A stretch of DNA of 64,000 nucleotides, taken from contig JAFMIR010000009.1 in the NCBI GenBank assembly GCA_017853885.1, forward strand, positions 1 through 64,000, given 5' to 3'. The notes below the pieces were generated by a model. The model was not told the DNA's origin, did no database searches, and saw only the letters and a program-made list of their open reading frames with translations. This DNA comes from Prosthecobacter sp. (GTDB lineage Bacteria; Verrucomicrobiota; Verrucomicrobiia; Verrucomicrobiales; Verrucomicrobiaceae). Positions within the stretch are counted from its first letter, which is position 1. Every line of letters begins with the position of its first letter. Below, in pieces: positions 1 to 9,642 of this stretch. The position numbers and the translations under genes were made by a program.

Positions 1-1
1 T

Positions 2-1627
2 GGCATGAGCGTCCAGTGTCTCGATCGCAAGGAGATCCTGCCATTCCTCAGCCCGGACGATGCAACTTCCCTCGAATACGAGGTATCCCGTGCGATTGCC
101 AAGGTGATCAAGCCCACCAAGACCATCATTGGCTACATGAGTGCCATGCAAATAGGTGGAAATCCCATGGCCATGATGCAACGCCAGCGCGGTGGTGAGG
201 CTTGGGCTGTCATCCAACAACTCCGAGCAGATTATGAGGTGCGAGAAGTTCCCGTCACCACCGACAAGATCGACAAGGACATTACCGTGCTGCTAGTGAT
301 TCACCCGGCGGACATCACTGAGACCGCCGAGTTCGCTGTCGACCAATACCTTCTCGGTGGCGGTAACGTCGTTGCATTCGTTGATCCACAAAGCCTGCTC
401 GCCCAAGCCATGAGCGGCCAGCAGAATCCGATGACCGGGCAGCCAGGCAACTTCATCAACACCAGCTCGGATCTTTCCAATCTGTTCAAAGCTTGGGGCA
501 TCAACTACAAAAAGGACATGGTACTCGCCGATATGAACTATCGTGGGATGCTCCAAGGCCGGGTGGTGCCGACAGCATTGCAGTTGCCGGCGAAAGCCAT
601 CAACCCAGACAGCCGCTTCACCACGGGCCTTCAGACCTTTACCCTCATGAACGCTGGTTCGTTTGGGGTCGACAAGAAGGAGGGTCTCGATGCCACCACG
701 CTCGCCACCAGTTCTGAGGCCTCCGAAATGATCGACACCACTGCTGCAGAAAAACTCCGTCGTGAGCCGATGACGAACTTCACAGCCAGCGGCAAGAAGC
801 AAATTGTGGGCGTGCACATCAAAGGCAAATTCAAGAGCGCTTTTCCAAATGGCCGTCCATCCGCACCGGGAGCCGCAAAAGAAACCGGTGGCGCCGAGCA
901 GGATACCACGAAGCCAGCATCCACAACCACTACGCCTCCAGCCTCGGCATCGCCTGCTTCCGTGACTCAAGCCCCTGCAGTTGGCGCTGCGGCAACCGCT
1001 TCTGCTACGGCAGGCCCAGCCGCCCAGCCTAAGAAGGAGGAAAAAAAAGACGACAGCCTCAAGGAGTCCATCGACAGCGAGCGCAACGTGATCGTCTTTG
1101 CCGACTCTGATATGCTCTACGATGCCTTCTGCCTGCGTCAGGGTGATTTAGGAGTCGGTCTCGTAGCGAATGGCGGCAACCTACCGATGCTCCTCAACAC
1201 TGTCGAGGTTCTCGCTGGTGGTGGTGACCTCATTCAGGTGCGCAATCGCAAGTCCCCCATCCGCCCGTTCTCCAAGCTCAAGGAAATGCGTGAGGAGGTG
1301 GAGGAGAAGTATCGCCCAAAACTCGTCTCCCTCGAAGCTGAGCGCCAGAAGATCGCTGAGCAGCTCAGCAAGGCCCGCCCTCAGCTTGACCTCAAGAAAG
1401 GCCAGCTGCTCATCGACCAGACCACAATGAACAACATCAAGGAGATGGAGAAAAACTCTCTCAAGATCGAGCGTGAGGTGCGTGACATACGCAAAGAGGT
1501 CAACAAGGAGGTCGAGTTCCAGAAAACGCTCCTCAAGAGTCTCAATGTCTTCGGCGTGCCGCTCCTTGTCGGCGTCGCCGGCCTGCTGCTCGCCATGCGC
1601 CGCCGTGCACTCACCGCTGCCGCTTAA
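2..1627 (+). CDS. GldG-like ABC-type auxiliary protein (5' end cut by window)
   Basis: The reading frame is open to the left edge and the first in-window ATG (position 5) lacks the N-terminal membrane helix usual for this family, so the true start is probably upstream. The product resembles the substrate-binding-like GldG family (ABC_transp_aux), found with an ABC ATPase and permease in gliding and export operons. From the ATG at 5, a mixed alpha/beta region covers about residues 35-290 (GYMSAM, LLVIHPADITE, GGGNVVAFVDP). A Pro/Ala/Thr-rich linker follows at about 280-345, then a coiled coil at about 425-505 and a C-terminal membrane helix ending in MRRRALTAAA. The next gene encodes a DUF4340 protein, the usual partner. 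The transported substrate cannot be told from the sequence. Confidence 0.8.
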   Translation, partial: GMSVQCLDRKEILPFLSPDDATSLEYEVSRAIAKVIKPTKTIIGYMSAMQIGGNPMAMMQRQRGGEAWAVIQQLRADYEVREVPVTTDKIDKDITVLLVIHPADITETAEFAVDQYLLGGGNVVAFVDPQSLLAQAMSGQQNPMTGQPGNFINTSSDLSNLFKAWGINYKKDMVLADMNYRGMLQGRVVPTALQLPAKAINPDSRFTTGLQTFTLMNAGSFGVDKKEGLDATTLATSSEASEMIDTTAAEKLRREPMTNFTASGKKQIVGVHIKGKFKSAFPNGRPSAPGAAKETGGAEQDTTKPASTTTTPPASASPASVTQAPAVGAAATASATAGPAAQPKKEEKKDDSLKESIDSERNVIVFADSDMLYDAFCLRQGDLGVGLVANGGNLPMLLNTVEVLAGGGDLIQVRNRKSPIRPFSKLKEMREEVEEKYRPKLVSLEAERQKIAEQLSKARPQLDLKKGQLLIDQTTMNNIKEMEKNSLKIEREVRDIRKEVNKEVEFQKTLLKSLNVFGVPLLVGVAGLLLAMRRRALTAAA

Positions 1628-1664
1628 CCTTTCTTTACCGAGAACAAGAGAACCCCGAACGACC

Positions 1665-3077
1665 ATGAAAAAGATCGTCATCCTCCTCGTGCTCCTCGCC
1701 GCTATCATCGCAGCGGCCTACTATCAAAGCAATCAACGCAACTCCCGCCTTAACCGCGCCAGCAGCGGTGCCAGTAAGACGCGCGAGCTTCTTTTCCCTG
1801 ATTTCGACATCAATGGCATCAAGAAGGTCCGCATCAAGGAAGACAAGCAGGAGACGACTGTCACTGTTCAAGGAGACCAGTGGGTGGTCGGTGAGCGCGG
1901 CGGTTATCCTGCCAACAAAGAAAAGCTACAGACCGTGCTCATGGGACTAAAGTATGAAAAAATCAAAGCTGGTCGACGCATCGGCAAAGACTCTTGGGGC
2001 AAAATCGGTGTGAACTCGCCCGGTGATGCCACGGCCTTCGGCGTGGGCACACTCGTCGAGCTCCTCGACGAGGCGGGCACGGTGAAGCATTCCTTCGTGC
2101 TCGGCGGCAAGGTCACTAGCTCCGGCGGCCAAGACAACCAGATGAGCATGTTTGGCGGCGGCCCTCAGGGCAACCGCTTCATTCGGCTCAAGAATGAAGA
2201 TACCATTTACGAAGTGGCAAACTCGTTCAGCGACCTTGAAAACAAGCCAGAGGCTTGGGTGCTGAAGGACTTCATCGCCGTCTCCAAGCTGAAGAATATT
2301 GAGGTCACCGCTCCAAAAGCCGAAGACTCTTGGAAAGCCTCCAAGAAGGCCGAGACCGATACCGACTTTGTGCTCGAAGGCGCCAAGCCGGACGAAAAGC
2401 TGGACGATGGCAAAGTCACGCTCTCCAGCTTCCTCTCCAGCCCGTCCTTTGACGACGTGCTCGCCAAGCAGAAGGCTGCTGAAACATTCAAGGAAAGCGT
2501 CAAGGCCGTGCTAACCACCTTCGAAGGATTCACCTACAACGTGCAAGCCGCCAAGAAAACAGTCGATGGCAGTGACAAATGGTACATGACCGTCATAACG
2601 ACTGCCAACATCCCGCAAAAGCGCGAGGCCGCAAAGGATGAGAAGCCCGAGGACAAAAAGAAGAAGGACGAGGACTTCGAAGCACAGAAAAAGACTCTTG
2701 AAGAAAAACTGGCTAAAGAGAAATCCTGCGATGGTTGGGTATATCAGGTCAGCGAGTATACCATCAACACGATCTTCAAGAAGCGCGGCGAGATCATCAA
2801 GAAGGAAGAGCCCAAGAAAGATTCCGCACCTGCTCCCACGATTCCTGGGGTCACACCCGGAACCATCCCCGGTCTGAAGCCAGTCACGCCGCCGGTGGAA
2901 CCAGCCAAAACCTCCACAGATGCCGCTTCCAAAGCTGCGGCCACCACCGTGACCACGCCACCTATCTCCGTGTCTCCTTCGAATGAGATCAAGGACAAGC
3001 CAGCAACACCGCCTGCCGCTCCAAAGCCTGAACTGAAACCCGCGGAGGTCCCACCAGCTGCTGAGCCAAAGAAATAA
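1665..3077 (+). CDS. DUF4340 domain protein, membrane-anchored
   Basis: The start at the ATG of MKKIVILL was chosen because it begins with an N-terminal hydrophobic anchor (about residues 3-22) and lies 37 bases after the GldG-like gene; the longer open frame upstream overlaps that gene and is unlikely. The product is about 470 residues. The body matches the DUF4340 pattern: LFPDFDINGIKKVRI at the start, then WVVGERGGYPANKEKLQTVL, repeated beta-rich units and charged Lys/Glu stretches. The last 80 or so residues are Pro/Ala/Lys-rich and look disordered. DUF4340 proteins regularly follow GldG-like proteins in PVC bacteria and probably form an extracytoplasmic part of the same complex; their biochemical role is unknown. 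Confidence 0.82.
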   Translation: MKKIVILLVLLAAIIAAAYYQSNQRNSRLNRASSGASKTRELLFPDFDINGIKKVRIKEDKQETTVTVQGDQWVVGERGGYPANKEKLQTVLMGLKYEKIKAGRRIGKDSWGKIGVNSPGDATAFGVGTLVELLDEAGTVKHSFVLGGKVTSSGGQDNQMSMFGGGPQGNRFIRLKNEDTIYEVANSFSDLENKPEAWVLKDFIAVSKLKNIEVTAPKAEDSWKASKKAETDTDFVLEGAKPDEKLDDGKVTLSSFLSSPSFDDVLAKQKAAETFKESVKAVLTTFEGFTYNVQAAKKTVDGSDKWYMTVITTANIPQKREAAKDEKPEDKKKKDEDFEAQKKTLEEKLAKEKSCDGWVYQVSEYTINTIFKKRGEIIKKEEPKKDSAPAPTIPGVTPGTIPGLKPVTPPVEPAKTSTDAASKAAATTVTTPPISVSPSNEIKDKPATPPAAPKPELKPAEVPPAAEPKK

Positions 3078-3100
3078 TCCGTTGGCCAGATCACCTCACC

Positions 3101-3136
3101 ATCACCGGGTCGGCATTGCCAGCCCGGTGATTTTTT
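3101..3136 (+). terminator. Rho-independent terminator after the DUF4340 gene
   Basis: A perfect 9-bp stem (ATCACCGGG paired with CCCGGTGAT) has a 13-nt loop and is followed by a run of six T. It lies 24 bases after the DUF4340 stop codon and closes the GldG/DUF4340 operon. Confidence 0.88.
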
Positions 3137-3207
3137 ATGCCAGTGTTTCCGCACAAAAATACCGCGACCTGCCGCAAAGCGAGTAGCCGCTGCCGCAGCG
3201 CCTTTGC

Positions 3208-4602
3208 ATGATCCTTGCCATCATGGGCAAAGAATTTAGCACCCTACCGCAAACCGTTCCGCACGTCGAAACCAAACATCGCCGCATCTGCACCCCGGTG
3301 CCGCATCCGGAGAGTACTCCGTTGCTCGACCGCATGCGCGAGGTGGAGCCCTTGTCGATGCGCGGCATGCCGCCCATCATCTGGGAGAAGGCGGAGGACA
3401 TCTATGTTTTCGACAAGCACGGTAACAAGTGGCTCGACTGGAGTAGCGGCGTGCTCGTGACCAACGCAGGCCATGCTGCGCCCGAAATCTGCAAGGCGAT
3501 GATCGATCAGATCAACAGCGGTCTCATTCATAACTATGTTTTTCCAAGTGAAGAACGTCTCGAAACCGAAGAGATCATCGCATCGGTATCACCAGAGGGC
3601 TTGAAGAAGGTCTTCCTACTCAGCAGCGGCAGTGAAGCCACGGAGTGTGCCATCAAGCTCAGCCGTGCACATGGAATCAAAGTCGGCGGAACCTCCAAAA
3701 TAGGCATCATCGGCTTTGACCGCGGCTACCATGGCCGCACGCTCGCCAGCCAACAGGCCGGCGGCATGGCCGGGCAGAAGTCGTGGATCGTGAATTTGGA
3801 TCAAGCCATCATCAATGCCCCCTTCCCTGATGGCTATTGGGAGGGTGACAGCTCGTTTGATGGGTTTTTGAAGGCTATCGAGAACCGCCGCATGAAGCCT
3901 GAGAACATTGCTGGAGTCATCATGGAGAGCTATCAGGGTGTCGGTCCTGACTTCGCGCCTGTCGAATACATCCAGAAACTCCGCCAGTGGTGCAATGAAC
4001 ATCAAGTGGTGCTCACTTTTGACGAAGTGCAGTCGGGTTTCGGCCGCACGGGCAAGTTCTGGGCCTTCGAGCACTACGGTGTCACGCCAGACCTCATCTG
4101 CTGCGGCAAGGGTATCAGCTCCGGCATGCCCCTGAGTGCTGTGATTGGCCGTCAGCACATCATGGATCAATTCCCACCTGGAAGCATGACCAGCACGCAC
4201 ACGGGCAATCCCGTCTGCTGCGCCGCCGCTACAGCAAATATCAAAAAACTCCTCGCTGAAGATCTCACCGGCAATGCAGCAAAACTTGGTATCATCCTAC
4301 ACGAACGCTGCAAAGCGATCCAGAAGCGCCACCCACATGTCATCGGCCATGTGACCTGTGCCGGGCTCGTTGCCGGCCTCCAAACTCTCATGCCAAACAA
4401 GAAGGAGCCCAATCATGACCTCGCTCACCGCATCATCGAACTGTGCTACCAACGCGGCCTTCTGCTCTTCGCTCCCGTCGGAGCTTGGGGACAGACCGTG
4501 AAGATCTGCCCACCTCTCACTGTCACCGAAGATGCCCTCCTTGAAGCCTGTGATGTGCTCGACACCGCCGTCGATGACGCCGTAGCCGAGCTCAAAGCAT
4601 GA
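3208..4602 (+). CDS. Class-III PLP-dependent aminotransferase
   Basis: The product is a fold-type-I, pyridoxal-phosphate enzyme of the ornithine/GABA/acetylornithine aminotransferase class (464 residues, the usual size). Visible hallmarks are the SSGSEATECAIKLSRA phosphate-binding region, the FDEVQSGFGRTGKFWAFE segment whose Asp (about residue 272) binds the pyridine nitrogen, and CCGKGISSG, where Lys301 should form the Schiff base. The GSMTSTHTGNPVCCAAA segment is also typical. An in-frame ATG at 3223 is an equally plausible start; neither has a clear ribosome-binding site. The substrate cannot be assigned: no arginine, lysine or GABA pathway genes are adjacent. The gene is convergent with polA, with only 9 bases between the stops. 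Confidence 0.9.
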   Translation: MILAIMGKEFSTLPQTVPHVETKHRRICTPVPHPESTPLLDRMREVEPLSMRGMPPIIWEKAEDIYVFDKHGNKWLDWSSGVLVTNAGHAAPEICKAMIDQINSGLIHNYVFPSEERLETEEIIASVSPEGLKKVFLLSSGSEATECAIKLSRAHGIKVGGTSKIGIIGFDRGYHGRTLASQQAGGMAGQKSWIVNLDQAIINAPFPDGYWEGDSSFDGFLKAIENRRMKPENIAGVIMESYQGVGPDFAPVEYIQKLRQWCNEHQVVLTFDEVQSGFGRTGKFWAFEHYGVTPDLICCGKGISSGMPLSAVIGRQHIMDQFPPGSMTSTHTGNPVCCAAATANIKKLLAEDLTGNAAKLGIILHERCKAIQKRHPHVIGHVTCAGLVAGLQTLMPNKKEPNHDLAHRIIELCYQRGLLLFAPVGAWGQTVKICPPLTVTEDALLEACDVLDTAVDDAVAELKA

Positions 4603-4611
4603 TCGAGTTTC

Positions 4612-7407
4612 TCAATGCGCCTGTAACCAGTTCGCACCGGTGCCGGCCTCGACCTCAGCTTCGACACCGGGGAGCTTCAAGGCGTTCTTCATGGCATCGA
4701 CGATGATGGCCCGGGCTTGATCGGCTTCGGAGGCAGGCATTTCAAAGAGAAGTTCGTCATGCACTTGCAGAAGCATGCGGGCCTGAAGGCCGGCTTTCGT
4801 CAACGCGGCATCGACGTGGATCATGGCGAGCTTGATCATGTCGGCAGCGGTGCCTTGGATCGGCGTGTTCATGGCGACTCGCTCGGCCTGACCGCGCACG
4901 GTGGCGTTGGCACTGGTGATATCACGGATCATGCGGCGGCGCTTCGTAAGGGTCTCGACATAGCCGTGTTTTTTGGCGTCGGCGACGATTTGATCCATGA
5001 AGCGTTTGATGCCGGGAAACTGCTTGAAGTAGTTCTCGATGATAGAGGCAGCCTCGGTGCGCGGAATACCTAGACGCTGACTCAATCCGAAGGCGCTGAT
5101 ACCGTAGATGATACCAAAATTGACCATTTTTGCCGTGCGGCGCATTTCCGGCAGCACACCATCGAGTTCGACACCATAAACTCGCGCGGCAGTGGCTTGG
5201 TGAATATCGTGACCTCGCGCGAAGGCCTCAATCATCGCGGCATCACCGCTAAGCGCGGCCATGACGCGGAGTTCTATCTGCGAGTAATCGGCGCTCATCA
5301 AGATCCAGCCGTCGTATCCGGGAACAAAGGCTTTTCGGATCTCGCGACCCAAATCGCTTCGAATCGGAATGTTCTGCAGGTTCGGATGGCTGCTCGCCAT
5401 GCGGCCAGTAGCAGCCATGAGCTGATGAAAAGTGGTATGGACGCGCCCGGTGATTTTGGAAACAGCATGCGGCAGCGCTTCGACATAAGTGCTGTTCAGC
5501 TTCGTGACCTCACGATAGTCGAGGATGTCCTGAATGATCGGATGCAAGCCAAGAAGCGACTGCAACACCTGCTCGTTCGTTTGATATTGCCCGGTAGCGG
5601 TTTTCTTCGGCTTATCGAGGAGCTTCAAACGTTCGAAAAGTACTTCACCGAGCTGTTTGGGGCTGTTGAGGTTGAACGGACCGCCGGCACTGTCTTGAAT
5701 GCGCCGTTCGAGCTCTTTAGCTTTCTTTTCGAGTTCGATACCGTATTCGCGCAAGGCTTGCACATCAATCTTCACACCGATGTGCTCCATGCGCGTTAGC
5801 ACGGGCAGGAGGGGCGATTCGATCTCGGCGAAGACATAGGTCTGCTCCTTCAGTTCGGGGCGCATCTTCGCGGCAAGTTGCCACGTTACATCCGCATCCT
5901 CGGCGGCATAGTCGGCGACCTTCCATGCATCCTGAGCCGCAACATCGGCCATAGTGGCTTGGCTGAAGAGATCATCCTTTTCAGTACCGATGAGGTTCGT
6001 GATGGGAACCGGCGCATAGCGCAGGTAGGACTCCGAAAGATAATCCATTCCATGACGCTGATCGGGATCAATCAGCGAGTGCGCAAGCATGGTATCGAAA
6101 AACGGCCCGCAGACATCCATGCCATGCGCAAGGAGAACGCTGAGATCAAACTTAAGGTTGTGACCAATTTTCTCGATGCCATCGCGGGTAAACACATTGC
6201 GAAATTCTTCAAGCACAGCCCTCGCTGCGGCTTTTTCACGCGGGAAGTGCACAAACCAGCCTTCGTGAGCCTTCCATGAGAAAGCGATGCCAACGATCTG
6301 AGTATCGCGCGCATCGAGTCCAGTCGTTTCGAGATCGAAGCAGTAGCTTGTTTGCTCTCCGATCTGCTGAAGGAGGTTACGACGATCCTCAGCGTTTTGC
6401 ACGAGATGATAGACGTGGGGTGTGTCAACAATGGTGGTGAGCTTGACCTCTAGAGGCTTTGTGACGTATTCCACAGGGAAAAGCTCTTCAGTAGGAGCTT
6501 CCATAGCCGTTTTGCGCCCGCGACCTGCCTTAAAGTCATCGCCAAACAAGCGGCGACCGAGGGCGTTGAATTCAAACTCGCTCAAGAACGCCTTCAAAGC
6601 CTCGTCGTTGTGAGATTTGACCACCAGATCAGCGAGTTCCGCCTCGAACGGTAAATCTGTGAAAATGGTAGCGAGCTTTTTTGAGAGGATTGCGGCATCT
6701 CGGCTGGCTTCAAGCTTCTCCTTCTGCTTGCCTTTCAGCTGGTCGAGGTTGGCAAGGAGATTCTCGATGCTGCCAAACTGTTGGATGAGCGCAGCAGCGG
6801 TCTTTTCGCCGAAGCCTTTAATACCAGGTATGTTGTCCACCGTATCACCCATGAGCGCGAGGATATCGATGACCTGCGTGGGGCGCTCGATCCCCCAACG
6901 TTCGCAGACTTCTTTCACACCGAGAATTTCAACATCACTCCCCTGACGGCCAGGTTTGTAGATTTTGACATGCTCGGTGACGAGCTGGCCGAAGTCTTTG
7001 TCAGGCGTGACCATAAAGGTCTCCATCCCAGCCTTGTTAGCGCGTGCAGCCATGATTCCGATGATGTCGTCTGCCTCGTAACCATCACGAACCAGCAGTG
7101 GAACATTCATGGCCTGCAAAAGGCGTTTCACCTGCGGAATGGCCATGGCAATATCTTCGGGGATTTCCTCGCGCTGCGCCTTGTATTCCGGGAACATCTC
7201 ATGGCGTGACGTCGGCGCGGAGGTGTCAATAGCCACCGCAAGGTGGGTCGGCTTCTGATTGTGCAGGATGTCCAAGAGCGTGTTCGCAAACCCATAGAGC
7301 GCGGAAGTGTTGATGCCGTCACTCGTGCGGATGGGGTTTTTGATAAATGCAAAGTGGGCGCGGTAGATCAGGGCCATCGCGTCGAGAAGAAAGAGCCGGT
7401 CTGACAT
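4612..7407 (-). CDS. polA: DNA polymerase I
   Basis: This is a full three-domain DNA polymerase I of 931 residues, acting in lagging-strand maturation and repair. The N-terminal 5'-nuclease domain (about 1-290) has GYEADDIIG, TPDKDFGQLV and GDTVDNIPGIKGFGEKTA. The 3'-5' exonuclease domain (about 330-510) looks active: it has the DxE motif (FDLETTGLD, near residue 356), IGHNLKFDL and the YAAEDADVTW motif. The polymerase domain (about 540-931) shows motif A (ADYSQIELRVM, about 705), the O-helix RRTAKMVNFGIIYG and motif C (VHDELLFEM, about 881). Many bacterial homologues have lost proofreading residues; this one has not. It is divergent from the outer-membrane protein gene at 7585. Confidence 0.97.
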   Translation of the reverse strand: MSDRLFLLDAMALIYRAHFAFIKNPIRTSDGINTSALYGFANTLLDILHNQKPTHLAVAIDTSAPTSRHEMFPEYKAQREEIPEDIAMAIPQVKRLLQAMNVPLLVRDGYEADDIIGIMAARANKAGMETFMVTPDKDFGQLVTEHVKIYKPGRQGSDVEILGVKEVCERWGIERPTQVIDILALMGDTVDNIPGIKGFGEKTAAALIQQFGSIENLLANLDQLKGKQKEKLEASRDAAILSKKLATIFTDLPFEAELADLVVKSHNDEALKAFLSEFEFNALGRRLFGDDFKAGRGRKTAMEAPTEELFPVEYVTKPLEVKLTTIVDTPHVYHLVQNAEDRRNLLQQIGEQTSYCFDLETTGLDARDTQIVGIAFSWKAHEGWFVHFPREKAAARAVLEEFRNVFTRDGIEKIGHNLKFDLSVLLAHGMDVCGPFFDTMLAHSLIDPDQRHGMDYLSESYLRYAPVPITNLIGTEKDDLFSQATMADVAAQDAWKVADYAAEDADVTWQLAAKMRPELKEQTYVFAEIESPLLPVLTRMEHIGVKIDVQALREYGIELEKKAKELERRIQDSAGGPFNLNSPKQLGEVLFERLKLLDKPKKTATGQYQTNEQVLQSLLGLHPIIQDILDYREVTKLNSTYVEALPHAVSKITGRVHTTFHQLMAATGRMASSHPNLQNIPIRSDLGREIRKAFVPGYDGWILMSADYSQIELRVMAALSGDAAMIEAFARGHDIHQATAARVYGVELDGVLPEMRRTAKMVNFGIIYGISAFGLSQRLGIPRTEAASIIENYFKQFPGIKRFMDQIVADAKKHGYVETLTKRRRMIRDITSANATVRGQAERVAMNTPIQGTAADMIKLAMIHVDAALTKAGLQARMLLQVHDELLFEMPASEADQARAIIVDAMKNALKLPGVEAEVEAGTGANWLQAH

Positions 7408-7544
7408 GTGAGGAAGCCTGTAGGCAGCTCACGGGTTGGCGCAATCCGCATGGCAAAAGGCTGCGGAGACATCAGGCTAAGCTGTGTGAAAGCAGAGGAT
7501 CGGTTTCTTAAAAAAACATTGCGAACCCCCCATAATTGATGAAC

Positions 7545-7564
7545 TAATTAACGTTAGTTAATTA
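7545..7564. promoter_or_regulatory. AT-rich palindrome upstream of the outer-membrane protein gene
   Basis: There is a perfect 8-bp inverted repeat, TAATTAAC-GTTA-GTTAATTA, whose right end is 20 bases before the ATG at 7585. It lies in an AT-rich patch within otherwise GC-rich sequence, in the 177-bp gap between the divergent polA and outer-membrane protein genes. Position and symmetry fit an operator for a dimeric regulator or a small 5'-UTR hairpin. No regulator can be named. Confidence 0.45.
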
Positions 7565-7584
7565 TCAACAAGACTCGGTTTGCC

Positions 7585-8478
7585 ATGAAACGAATCCTTT
7601 TCTCCACTTGGCTACTTCTCGTGGTTTCTTCCATCAGTTTGCAGGCACAATCAGGTCCTGTTCCTGCAAGTTATGGCACCATGGGCATGCCGCCACCTCC
7701 GGCAAACTATGGGGCTCCAACCGTTCCAGCTTATCCAAATTCTATGCCGCCACCTAGCGTTGGGTCTACCGTGATGCCCCCGCCGTTGGGTTCTGCAGAT
7801 CCGTATGCGGCACCACCGCCTCCGAATGCCTTGTCCGCCCTTCCTCCTCAGGGCACCTCACCATATGGAGCACCGCCTCCAGCGCCCGGAGCTTACGGCG
7901 GCACATCCGATAACAGCTATGGTAGTGCCGCGCTCCCTGGGATTGTGAACTTCAACTACGTGGAGTTCAACTACCGATACATTCAGCCCAAGAACCGGGG
8001 TCTTGATGGAGCCAATACCATCGGTGGCACGCTGAGTGTGGCCTTGTTTGAGCCGCTGTTCCTCAAATTCGGCGCTTTCTGGGGCAGTGGAGAAGGAGAT
8101 GGCACTGCAGCAGCTACCAATAGCGACTATGACTTCGCCGCCATTCAGGCTGCGGTGGGATTCCACACGCAACTGGTGGACCGCCGCCTGCAGTTCTCGG
8201 GTGAGGCGGGACTCATGTATGCAAATCTCGAATCAACCAACAACTCCGTGAACTTCAGCGACGGCTCGATTTATGTGCGTCCCGCTTTGCGTTTTGCTGC
8301 CACAGAAGCCATCGAGTTGCAGGCTGGAGTCACCGTCAGCAGTGCCGATGAGTATGACAGCAAGGTGTTTGACCTCAGCAGCTACATCCGTGTCTTGCCA
8401 AAATTTGATGTGGGCATTGGTGGGGATTTTGGTGATTCCACCCGTGGCTTCCGCGGAAATCTGCGCTATCGCTGGTAA
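7585..8478 (+). CDS. Outer-membrane beta-barrel protein with Pro-rich N-terminal region
   Basis: The 297-residue product begins with a signal peptide (MKRILFSTWLLLVVSSISLQAQ). About 100 residues rich in Pro, Gly, Ala and Tyr follow (PPPSVGSTVMPPP, APPPPNALSALPP types). The remaining 175 residues have the alternating pattern of a small outer-membrane barrel: FNYVEFNYRYIQPKN, LKFGAFWGSG, FSGEAGLMYANLES, ending in GFRGNLRYRW with the aromatic C-terminal residue typical of substrates of the BAM complex. The family resembles generic porin-family/OmpA-like barrels; no specific function can be read. The Pro-rich part may reach into the periplasm or cross peptidoglycan. It appears monocistronic, with a palindrome just upstream. 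Confidence 0.75.
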   Translation: MKRILFSTWLLLVVSSISLQAQSGPVPASYGTMGMPPPPANYGAPTVPAYPNSMPPPSVGSTVMPPPLGSADPYAAPPPPNALSALPPQGTSPYGAPPPAPGAYGGTSDNSYGSAALPGIVNFNYVEFNYRYIQPKNRGLDGANTIGGTLSVALFEPLFLKFGAFWGSGEGDGTAAATNSDYDFAAIQAAVGFHTQLVDRRLQFSGEAGLMYANLESTNNSVNFSDGSIYVRPALRFAATEAIELQAGVTVSSADEYDSKVFDLSSYIRVLPKFDVGIGGDFGDSTRGFRGNLRYRW

Positions 8479-8677
8479 GCTCTTTGGCCTACCTGACCGA
8501 ATCATCGACTCATTCTCGCCCCCTCTGTTAGGCTTCCGGTCTTATCCAGGCGCCTTTTCGGTGCCCCCGAGAAATATCTCTCGCCAAGGAAGATGCGTTT
8601 TGTTTTAATTGAGTATGGGCACAGTCCCCGTGACTGGCTTACCCACAATCCTATCATAACCATACCCGCATAAACCT

Positions 8678-9583
8678 ATGAAAAAACAGAACAACCGCGG
8701 CTTCACGCTTATCGAGTTGCTGGTGGTGATCACCATCATCGCCATCCTCGCGAGCCTCGCCGTTCCAGCGTTCAACAATGTCCAACGCCAAGGCAACCAG
8801 ATGAAGGGCGTTAGCAACTGCAAGCAAATCATTGTGGCTCTCAAGCAGTTCGCCACCAAAAACAACAGTCAGTATCCGGACTCGCTCCAGAATCCCTATA
8901 CTGGTGGCATGTCCATGAATGCCAATGACGCCTTCCGTTACATGATTCAAGATGGCGTGGTCTCAGATGAGCGCATTTTCGGGTGCCCGGCCGGTTACAA
9001 TCCAAACGGCAGCATCGGTGTTGCCCCCGCTTTCGGGGATGCCTTGCTTAACAACGAAAATCACTGGGCATTGACACAAGGCCAGACTGACGCCAGCCCG
9101 GGCAACATGCCGCTGGTCTTCGAAAATGTGGCCTCCATTAGCTGGCCGCCTGTCTGGAATGCCAGCGTGGCGGGTCAGCTCCGCCCGGGGCGCACTTGGC
9201 CCGGAGGCCAGGTCATCATCGGACGCAATGACGGTGGAGCAGAAGTAGTGGACCTCGGCGGCAAGACCGGGATGGTTCGCCCAAAACCCTTGGGAGGTGG
9301 TTTGGATATCTTCACTCAGGCTTCTCCTGGCCAGCCTCAAAACATTCTCAACGCGATGGTCATGGGGGGGCCTCAGAGCAATCCTGGCATGTCGAATCCA
9401 GGTATAATTGACCCCAACAACCCCGCAGCTGGACAATTGGGAAATCCCTTGGGCGACCCTCTCGGTGGCGCAGGAGGCCTAGGCCAACCTTTGGGTCAGC
9501 CACTTGGCCAACCCTTGGGTCAGCCGCTACCTGGACAGGCTCCGGCAGCGCCTGGCGCACCGGCTTCGCCACTTGGAAACTGA
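8678..9583 (+). CDS. Prepilin-type N-terminal cleavage/methylation domain protein
   Basis: The N-terminus NRGFTLIELLVVITIIAIL is a textbook type-IV-pilin/type-II-secretion pseudopilin signal: cleavage after Gly, methylation of the following Phe, Glu at +5. The product (301 residues) then has a globular part with FATKNNSQYPDSLQNPYTGG and MSMNANDAFRYMIQDG. This resembles the expanded H-x9-DG/prepilin families of Verrucomicrobia and Planctomycetes, though the classic C-terminal DG motif is not evident. The last 80 residues are Gly/Pro/Leu/Gln-rich and include four GQPL repeats. Such proteins are often numerous in PVC genomes and are not always pilus subunits. A terminator follows, so it is probably transcribed alone. 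Confidence 0.85.
   Translation: MKKQNNRGFTLIELLVVITIIAILASLAVPAFNNVQRQGNQMKGVSNCKQIIVALKQFATKNNSQYPDSLQNPYTGGMSMNANDAFRYMIQDGVVSDERIFGCPAGYNPNGSIGVAPAFGDALLNNENHWALTQGQTDASPGNMPLVFENVASISWPPVWNASVAGQLRPGRTWPGGQVIIGRNDGGAEVVDLGGKTGMVRPKPLGGGLDIFTQASPGQPQNILNAMVMGGPQSNPGMSNPGIIDPNNPAAGQLGNPLGDPLGGAGGLGQPLGQPLGQPLGQPLPGQAPAAPGAPASPLGN
9482..9529 (+). repeat. Four 12-bp coding repeats (GQPL)
   Basis: Four consecutive in-frame 12-bp units encode Gly-Gln-Pro-Leu. The first and third (GGCCAACCTTTG-like) and second and fourth (GGTCAGCCRCTW-like) resemble each other most, which suggests duplication of a 24-bp pair. They lie in the low-complexity tail of the prepilin-like protein. Confidence 0.85.
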
Positions 9584-9609
9584 TCCGTCTTTTACAGGTT
9601 TTCTGAGCT

Positions 9610-9642
9610 CCGTCGGGTGCTGCGGCATCCGGCGGTTTTTTT
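9610..9642 (+). terminator. Rho-independent terminator after the prepilin-like gene
   Basis: CCGTCGGGTGC pairs with GCATCCGGCGG over 11 bp, including two G-U pairs, with a 4-nt loop and a following run of seven T. It lies 27 bases after the stop codon. Confidence 0.85.
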
